NCBI GenBank assembly: GCA_963662155.1
Contig: OY759265.1
Location: 60,884,963 to 60,948,962 of the forward strand
Length of the DNA: 64,000 nucleotides
Source: Lamellibrachia columna
Taxonomy: Eukaryota > Annelida > Polychaeta > Sabellida > Siboglinidae
Direction of reading: 5' to 3'
In this document: positions 1 through 64,000 of the stretch, in pieces
Position numbering within the stretch: the stretch's first letter is position 1
Layout: the number at the start of each line of letters is the position of its first letter
Position numbers and translations under genes: made by a program
The notes under the pieces: generated by a model
Told to the model about the DNA's origin: nothing
Database searches by the model: none
The model's input: the letters and a program-made list of their open reading frames with translations, nothing else

Positions 1-39946
<39,946 letters not shown>

Positions 39947-42051
39947 GCAAACGGCATCATACAAAGCACGACTAAAGCCAGAAGACAATGCTGATAGAAC
40001 CCGGCTACACAACGGAGACAATCAGTATATATAGTCGTATATTTTGCAACAGTCAGACATAGATGTAACAGTTTATTTGCACTTTTCTGCTTCACAACTT
40101 ATTTTTGTGTTGGCGTGCTCTATTTATTCAAAGCAAATCTGATTTCAACAGCTGCAATAGTTTTCTTCAGGAAGGATTGTTTACGCTACAGCTTTTTATC
40201 TAAATAACAATGTATGCTACCGGTGAACTCTTGATCACTGTACGTGTCTACTATAATTCAGAGTGCGTTGATTAAGTAGAAATGGGACTATGAACTATGG
40301 TGTGATTTGGACTATGTGAATTGCAAGAACTGTTAACTTTGTGTTTTTGTTTCGAGTGTGTTCTAGAAAAGAATGCATTGATTGAATGTATAAATAATAC
40401 TAAGATATTACTTTAAACATATATCACAGAAAATCAAACGGTTTAATGAATATAAATGAAGCTTTACTTGGGCGTTCACTGTGGGCAAGCAGTGTGTTAA
40501 CAACTGCAATAGTTTTCATCAGTGAGGATTGTTTGTGCTTTTTATATAAATTACGATTTACGCTACTGGTGATTTATTGGTCACGTTATGTTTCTAATAT
40601 AATTCTGAGTCTGCTGATCAAATTAATGTAGAACAGTGGGTGTTTAGATCAAAGGTGTGATTTGGACTAAGTGAATGGCAAGAACTATTACGGTTGTTTT
40701 GCTTTCCAGCGTATTCTAGTTTTAAGGTAAATAATACTAACATTACTGTAAACATTACTGTAAACATATATAACAGAAAGTCGTACAGCCCAGTCTGATA
40801 ATTATAGATTTACTTGGATGTTCACTATAAGCCTAATGTAAACTGTAATATGCCAGTTCCATACAATATGTGTTACTATACAGAATGTAAGGTAATCATG
40901 ATATTGTAGGGCTGGACAAAATGTTACTTTTGTGCTTTTATGTTCACCGTCAATTAATACTGTGGCAACAAACCTTAAATGCACTTAAACTGTGTCTGGC
41001 AATAACTAAGTAGGTCAAGATGTATTTTTGAACTAATCTGTAGTAAAATAGCAAATACAATAGAATACAAATCAATATCATAGACATTTATGCAAGACCA
41101 CATATACAAATTTATGCGTGATTTAAATGCACTAGTCTCATGTGCTGTAGGAACTGTCTACTGGAGCGATACTTGTGCAATATAATGTGTGTACATGCCA
41201 AGTCGTAGTTGTATATTTTGTAGCTGGATTAACTTGGTCATGGTTGTTGTAAACTGCAACAATTATTTTAATAAAATATTTAACATTTCATTACATCGAC
41301 AAACTGACAATCACATATGCTTAAAACTGTGCTAATAAAAATACATAACCACATGGTCAATAGTAACTGGACTACAATGACAAGCTAAATAAAATACTGG
41401 TTGTTTTGTTGATGTGTGGAAGCAACATAACTCCCAATACCTGACATCGTTATATGGGTCCAGTTTTGTTAAATACTTTTGTTTCTAGTGTGTTCTAGAA
41501 GACTGTTTTGATTGAATGTATCTACCACTGGGTAGAACCCAAGGGGGGGGGCGGGCCACTCGTACATTCCCAGTCTACCATCCATGAGAATTTATTTAAC
41601 TGACAGCCCAAAATAAGTTTAAACATGTCCAAAAGATACCCTTTTCAAGTTGTGTAGATTAAAAAATACACCCTTTTCCATGGAAGGGAGTCACATTACA
41701 CAGGTTATGCAAACTGTTACCCTTTTCAAGTTGGAGTAAAACCAAATATATACCCTTTAACATGTAAAATTTGCATTGTTTCATGTTATGTGATAGAGAT
41801 TAACTCACTAACATATTTTATTCGGAGATTAATGTTAACTAGAGTTACAAAAAGTTGCCCTGAAACGACATCACAGTTCTCAATGTTCAAAATATATACC
41901 TTTAATTACCCTATCAGTGTGTATGGACACCCAGACACGTTGCGTGGGTTAGTGTGCACTGGCACACAAAACATACCCTCAAAAAGGGAATTAATTTTGT
42001 CTGTGATCAGATTAGCGTTAAATTGCAAATCCTTGACATTCGACTACAAGG
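39947..42051. other. SVEP1 3' flank / intergenic region with a diverged tandem duplication
   Basis: Contains the SVEP1 3' UTR, whose end is uncertain; AATAAA occurs at about 41,270. About 220 bp at 40,147-40,370 recurs diverged at 40,498-40,725 (GCAATAGTTTTC.TCAG, GGTGTGATTTGGACTA.GTGAAT, CAAGAACT.TTA). A third short copy occurs near 41,470-41,520. I see no gene here. Confidence 0.65.
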
Positions 42052-45000
42052 CTAAGTGACCCCATCAGAGCTGGCAGCCGCCATCTGTTGTAGTGAATCT
42101 TTGGCCTGGTCTTCCACTTGCTGCTTCCAAGCCTTCTGGCTCTCTACTGTCTTCTGTATCTGTTCGTCTGTGCAGTAGTCCTACAACACATAGAAATAGA
42201 CAACATGTACATTCTACATGACTTCATAATGACATTTACTTATAATAACATAGGTGTGGGCACAAAAAACACAAAGTAGATCGTATCATGGATTTATACA
42301 CAAGTTTGCCGAGTATGTTCAGTTAGTCTACTCTGCAATCAGTATAGCCTTATACCGGTTGTAAAATTGCAGAACCCAACAATTTCCCATTTTTGGCGAT
42401 TTAAATATAAATTATCCGCTAGGTAGCACCACATCAGAGTCGACACTGTACAACTTTCAAGGGGTGAATTGTATATTTATCGAGTTCAGTTATTACTATA
42501 GAATAGCTTTAACGATTTAAGTTTGAATGTTTAATTAAGGAATATACAAACAAGCATAGCTTACGCTTTCAATTTAAGTTGTCCAGACTTATTTAATAAT
42601 TAAACTTGGCTTTGAAATGTTAACATCCACAGGTACTGCAACCATTTATGAAATGGCACATTTGTAATGTTACAATAAAAAGTTACGCAATGGCTTATTT
42701 GATTTAGAACATACTTTGTGACTACTTTACGACTGCCCTCAAGAGTCTCAGTAAAGATAGGGTCTACCCAGACACAACAGCTTCAGAATATTACTACACA
42801 CACAAAGGAATAGTGGTACACACCTGCAGAAAGACAGTAGCCAAATTTCTGAGTCTTGTGTTGTTAGAACTAGAGAATCGCATCATTGCATCAATGATGG
42901 GCAAACTTGTGATCTCTGTGGAGGATGAATGTAGCATTAATATTATTCAACCAGCTGTATTGAATAGGAAAACAATATCTGGTAATTTATTCTGACTTAC
43001 ACAGTCCCCCTGCGGCACACCTGTGTTTGTCGTGAACCTCTCTCCAGTTTCCCTCTCACGTTGTGCATCAGACATGGGAGGGAAACTGGAGAGAGGTTCA
43101 CGACAAATACAGGTGTGCCACAGCGGGACTGTCTAAGTCCAGTCCTCTTCATCCTCTACCTAGCCAAAGCCTTCAGTTACCAACCTGAATTGAATGATCA
43201 CAACTACCACCTGAAGTCTCCTGAACCACCACCACCAACAAGTACACATCTGATAGATCATGCATATAGCAAGCTAATAAACACAATTATTAATGCACAG
43301 TACGCAGATTGCACAGAGTGGGCAGTGACGGGGAGCAGACATTAACATCAGGTGGCCAGACAAGATAAGCAATGTCAACCTCAGAGCTATCATGAAACAC
43401 ACAGACTAGAGTGTCAATATCTATGAGAGAAGATTCTGTTGATGTGGTAATCTGCTTCACATGTCTGAAGACATCCCTGCTTTCTGTATATATAAATAGT
43501 GTTCTGCACAATATCACATCACATTTTTAACATTATGCTCGATTTTGTTACTGTATTTTTTAAGTGGCAGGATAGTATTGTTAAAAAGATAACTCTGTAA
43601 TTTACTAATCATGTGCCAAGTTGCCAACTAAGAACAATAAAACTAAACTACCGGTAGAAGATGACATATTGAAGGTGTCTCACCTGACTTAGACTTGGGT
43701 GTCACCAGAAACATCAGACAGGTGATCGCAGACAAGACTGTCTCTTCGTTGGTGCTACAAGAAACAAAACAACATTTTCATTAAAAACTTATTGCAAATG
43801 TCAGACGATATAATAAATGGTTTAGTCTATGCCAACTCTAAACATTAATCTGAATACTTTTATTTCACATAGGAAAACCCACATATTTAAAATATAAACA
43901 AGTTCAAATATAACAAGATTACATAATTAGATATGACGTAAAATCACCATTGTACACAATGGGACAGAAATTAAATTAAAAAGGCACACTTGGATGATAT
44001 GACAATTTATTATAATTGATAGATTTATACTCTAACTCATACTGTACTACTGCTAGAAAAATAGTGTTGGCTTTTTCAAAAACAGTTATCAATCAACATA
44101 AGAAGTATGTGCAGTATGCATGATACCTTGAGAGTGCATTTTTCATCAGACTGACACCGTTGTTTTTCAAGATGTAAGCCTTGTTTTCTCTGTCTGCAAA
44201 ACATCAAATGTCAAGGTAACGGAACCACAACACAAGCCGATCAAAGACACATGGAAGTGTTACCGTTTTCAAGTAAATGTAGTTTCATTGTGAAACTACT
44301 CACCAAGGCATACATTACACAATCCTCCAGCAGCAAAGTCCACCAGTTTCTCATTCGAGTCATTCAGGCTGTCTGAAAATTAAACATAATTATTTGAGAT
44401 TAAACCTTGACATTATGAAAAACTTTTAACGCAGACATGTGGTGTACTTATATATTATTAGTTTATACATCTCTAACTACTGGTACTGTAATAGCTGACA
44501 CGTGGGAAAATCAACTGGAAAAATGAAAGAAAGTACAATTGTAATTTATAATTATAATATACTGTAACATAATAAAATAATGTTATCACAAACAACTCTG
44601 CATCATGGCCCAAACACACTCTACTATCTCGTTGACGATGTGTATTTCTGAATCTCAGAAGTCAAAATTTAAAGAAAATATGAATTTAGTAACTCGAGGC
44701 AGTTTCATATGTACACAATAATGTGTATGGCAAACCATGTTTATATACTGTATCTGGAAACACCATTTATTGTTAGGTATGTTGAAAAAAATAATTTTTT
44801 ACTCAAGTTGTTAATGTCATAACTTTTGTACAGTTTATTATATGTAAAGTTCATAAAAACTTTATAACATATCTTCATTCAGATGTTACTTACTAGTAGC
44901 TAAGATAACACCATAGTTTCATTACTAACCTAGAAACAGGTCAATGACATTAAGTTGTCGCATACATTCATAGTTGATTGGGTCATAGGCAAAGTTGGCC

Positions 45001-46128
45001 AGGTTCGCCAACACTTGTTCTTTAGCATCTGGAAGTAGTAGTCACATAAATCATGATTACAGACCTGAAATGCTGCCATTGCATAAGGCATTTTTAATGC
45101 GTAAGGTAAACACAAAGGTATATTCTCTAAACTTCTTACATAGGATGATATCCAGTTGGCAAGACTCCTCAAAGCAATACACTTTATATGTTCATGCAAA
45201 CTCAATTTCAACTTCTCTGGCGAGTAATCAGTCACAATGCCAGTTCAACAGCTGAATGAATGCGACAGCTGTAGGGTAAAGGAAACTGCCCAGACTTTGA
45301 ACAGTAACAAGAGGATTCAAAAAATTTTCCTCTTTAGCACGTCCCATTTCATTCAACAAACACTCAGAGGTTTCATATTTTCCAACATTGATTGTTCAAT
45401 GGGCGCATGTTTCCCATGCTGATCAATTGAAATGTATTTGCAATCCATTATGTTGTACATATATTTAACTGAAACAGCAAATATAATTGGCCTTCAAAGT
45501 TAATAAGCTTTTAGAAAACAACATTAGAAAGAAATTGTATGTTTACTATGGTAGTTTTTCTACTTGCCTTCGGCACATCAGCTTATAATGTAAATTTTGA
45601 AAGTAGGTGCATGCTAGTGAGTAAGAAATGTTTAAAAGGAGCTTGGCATCAGAGTGTTGGCATATTTCTTTGAGACAAAACAGATAACTGAAATTAATTA
45701 GCTGACATCTGATTGCAATGACTTCTATAGTTATATGGCTAATATGCTAGCCTGTTTTGTAAAGAAAATTATTGTTAAAGACTAAAGTAGGCTAGTTTTA
45801 TTTTTATCACAACATTGTGATGATTGTTCATTTGTTTACACCTCGTCTCTAGTTTAGACTGGTTCTGCTGCCCTTAGAGACATTGTCACATATCGCAGAT
45901 GCTGGTGTGTAATGTGATATTGTGTTGTTGATTGATAACATGCCTGGCCCTGGAGCTAGATTTCAGAACTACTACTACTAGTACTAGTCTTTAAAGTTTA
46001 AACAGTTTAGAAGGCCTACCATCACTATCTGTGTCTTGAAATTCTGTAACAAGTGACTGTAAATAGCTCTGCCTTCCAATTCCATATGGCCCTGTCTTCC
46101 TTTCTAACTGTTCTCGAGTGCTAAACAT
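42052..46128 (-). CDS. ARMC7: Armadillo repeat-containing protein 7, complete gene
   Basis: Seven exons on the minus strand: 46128-46020, 45028-44930, 44372-44304, 44193-44127, 43754-43684, 42915-42824, 42180-42052. All have GT-AG introns and matching phases, totalling 636 nt (211 aa plus TAG). The protein starts [19 protein letters not shown], continues [13 protein letters not shown] and has conserved blocks [43 protein letters not shown] and [16 protein letters not shown]. These match vertebrate ARMC7 (198 aa in human) along its length. ARMC7 is a small armadillo-fold protein reported as associated with the spliceosome; its exact role is not well established. Most exons are under 110 nt. 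It is divergently paired with PRKAA and ends about 2.1 kb from the SVEP1 stop on the opposite strand (tail to tail). Confidence 0.93.
43002..43132. repeat. Imperfect 54-bp inverted repeat
   Basis: Arms 43,002-43,055 and 43,078-43,132 pair with about three mismatches around a 22-base loop. The sequence includes CGTGAACCTCTCTCCAG and its complement. The right arm is the start of a reverse-transcriptase-like frame, so the left arm is probably an inverted partial copy. Lies in ARMC7 intron 5. Confidence 0.85.
43061..43345 (+). pseudogene. Reverse transcriptase fragment in ARMC7 intron
   Basis: Encodes [21 protein letters not shown] and, after about 40 residues, [13 protein letters not shown]. 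These resemble the G-V-P-Q-G-D-C-L-S-P-x-L-F and Q-Y-A-D-D boxes of a non-LTR RT, but Q-G is changed to Q-R and the second aspartate of YADD is lost. It is opposite in strand to ARMC7. Confidence 0.6.
45029..46019. other. ARMC7 intron 1, nothing recognised
   Basis: AT-rich intron between ARMC7 exons 1 and 2 (minus strand). The ARMC7 introns at 44,373-44,929 and 42,181-42,823 are likewise featureless. Confidence 0.6.
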
Positions 46129-62266
<16,138 letters not shown>

Positions 62267-62410
62267 GTGAGTTGTTTGTTAAAGTCAGCTATTAATGCTA
62301 CATTGTATAAAGGTAGATATTTGGAGAAAATATTGGTTTACTGCAGAAGTCTGCTGCTTCTACTGCCAAGTATATAACATAACTTCTTTTCTAACAATAC
62401 GCAATAATAA

Positions 62411-62560
62411 CAGTCAGTGTTTGGGTGTTCATACACAGTCAGTGTTTGGGTGTTCATACACAGTCGGTGTTTGGGTGTACATACACAGTCAGTGTTTGGG
62501 TGTTCATACACAGTCAGTGTTTGGGTGTTCATACACAGTCAGTGTTTGGGTGTTCATACA
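62411..62560. repeat. 25-bp tandem repeat, 6 copies
   Basis: CAGTCAGTGTTTGGGTGTTC plus ATACA, six units, in the PRKAA intron after exon 12. Confidence 0.96.
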
Positions 62561-62632
62561 CTGTAGTTTCGTGACTCTGTTTCCTCTGTCCCTCGAATTT
62601 TCAGTTTTACTATAGTTGGCACTGTATTGTAT

Positions 62633-64000
62633 ACAGATGCAGAACCTGACAAATGTGCCGTAGTAGCAACAGTTTTCCCTGTATTGTGCAGAGATGCAGA
62701 ACCTGACAGATGTGCAGTAGTAGTAACAGTTTTCCCTGTGTTGTGCAGAGATGCAGAACCTGACAGATGTGCAGTAGTAGCAACAGTTTTCCCTGTATTG
62801 TGCAGAGATGCAGAACCTGACAGATGTGCAGTAGTAGTAACAGTTTTCCCTGTGTTGTGCAGAGATGCAGAACCTGACAGATGTGCCGTAGTAGTAACAG
62901 TTTTCCCTGTGTTGTGCAGAGATGCAGAACCTGACAGATGTGCAGTAGTAGTAACAGTTTTCCCTGTGTTGTGCAGAGATGCAGAACCTGACAGATGTGC
63001 AGTAGTAGTAACAGTTTTCCCTGTGTTGTGCAGAGATGCAGAACCTGACAGATGTGCAGTAGTAGTAACAGTTTTCCCTGTGTTGTGTAGAGATGCAGAA
63101 CCTGACAGATGTGCAGTAGTAGTAAAAGTTTCCCCTGTGTTGTGCAGATATGCAGAACCTGACAGATGTGCAGTAGTAGTAACAGTTTTCCCTGTGTTGT
63201 GCAGAGATGCAGAACCTGACAGATGTGCAGTAGTAGTAACAGTTTTCCCTGTGTTGTGTAGAGATGCAGAACCTGACAGATGTGCCATAGTAGTAACAGT
63301 TTTCCCTGTGTTGTGTAGAGATGCAGAACCTGACAGATGTGCCGTAGTAGTAACAGTTTTCCCTGTGTTGTGCAGAGATTGAGAACCTGACAGATGTGCA
63401 GTAGTAGCAACAGTTTTCCCTGTATTATGCAGAGATGCAGAACCTGACAGATGTGCCGTAGTAGCAACAGTTTTCCCTGTATTATGCAGAGATGCAGAAC
63501 CTGACAGATGTGCCGTAGTAGTAACAGTTTTCCCTGTGTTGTGCAGAGATGCAGAACCTGACAGATGTGCAATAGTAGTAACAGTTTTCCCTGTGTTGTG
63601 CAGAGATGCAGAACCTGACAGATGTGCAGTAGTAGTAACAGTTTTCCCTGTGTTGTGTAGAGATGCAGAACCTGACAGATGTGCAGTAGTAGTAACAGTT
63701 TTCCCTGTGTTGTGCAGAGATGCAGAACCTGACAGATGTGCCGTAGTAGTAACAGTTTTCCCTGTGTTGTGCAGAGATGCAGAACCTGACAGATGTGCAG
63801 TAGTAGTAATAGTTTTCCCTGTGTTGTGCAGAGATGCAGAACCTGACAGATGTGCAGTAGTAGTAACAGTTTTCCCTGTGTTGTGCAGAGATGCAGAACC
63901 TGACAGATGTGCCGTAGTAGTAACAGTTTTCCCTGTGTTGTGCACAGATGCAGAACCTGACAGATGTGCAGTAGTAGTAACAGTTTTCCCTGTGTTGTGC
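62633..64000. repeat. 57-bp tandem array, at least 24 copies, 3'-splice-site-like
   Basis: The unit contains TTTTCCCTGTGTTGTGCAG followed by AGATGCAGAACCTGACAGAT and AGTAGTAGTAACAG. It runs past the window end. Each unit looks like a pyrimidine tract plus CAG acceptor. The length is a multiple of three with no stops, so both strands show long spurious frames (463 codons on minus). Confidence 0.96.

Noticed and set aside
62554..63945. 463-codon minus-strand open frame of 19-residue repeats
   Set aside because: It is produced by a 57-bp tandem array whose length is a multiple of three; the opposite strand is equally open, and the array lies in the PRKAA intron.

Overview
This is an animal nuclear genome window: intron-rich, with GT-AG splice sites, GC-rich exons in AT-rich introns, degraded non-LTR retrotransposons and a very high load of mini- and microsatellites. 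The gene families point to a bilaterian. The SVEP1 orthologue suggests a lophotrochozoan or an invertebrate deuterostome, but the species cannot be fixed from the sequence alone.

Region 1 (1-39,946, + strand) is the 3' part of one large gene orthologous to SVEP1, a secreted or matrix multidomain protein. I can join 33 coding exons from position 1 to a stop at 39,944-39,946. Every exon-exon phase matches, and they total 11,823 nt (3,940 codons plus stop). The domain order is sushi, sushi, two HYR, sushi, a linker, three ephrin-receptor/GCC2-GCC3-like modules, six EGF, pentraxin, about 45 sushi, three EGF and a short basic tail. This is the SVEP1 order with extra sushi domains. One uninterrupted exon (27,464-32,426; 4,963 nt) carries 27 full sushi domains and half of another. 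The 5' exons (expected vWA and further modules) lie before the window.

Region 2 (42,052-46,128, - strand) is a complete seven-exon gene for the armadillo-repeat protein ARMC7 (211 aa).

Region 3 (46,536 to beyond 64,000, + strand) is the catalytic alpha subunit of AMP-activated protein kinase (PRKAA). Twelve exons cover the start codon, the whole kinase domain and the start of the regulatory region; the rest lies past the window end. ARMC7 and PRKAA are head to head, with 407 bp between their start codons. That interval contains two CCAAT boxes and a consensus ERR/SF-1-type site.

Between exons lie fragments of CR1/L2/Jockey-like retrotransposons, one nested inside another in inverted orientation. 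There is also a candidate non-autonomous DNA transposon, a perfect 56-bp inverted repeat, and more than a dozen tandem arrays. The most unusual array (32,421-34,965) is about 30 copies of an 85-bp unit that includes the last bases of the giant SVEP1 exon and its 5' splice site. A second array, in the last visible PRKAA intron, repeats a 3'-splice-site-like motif about 24 times.
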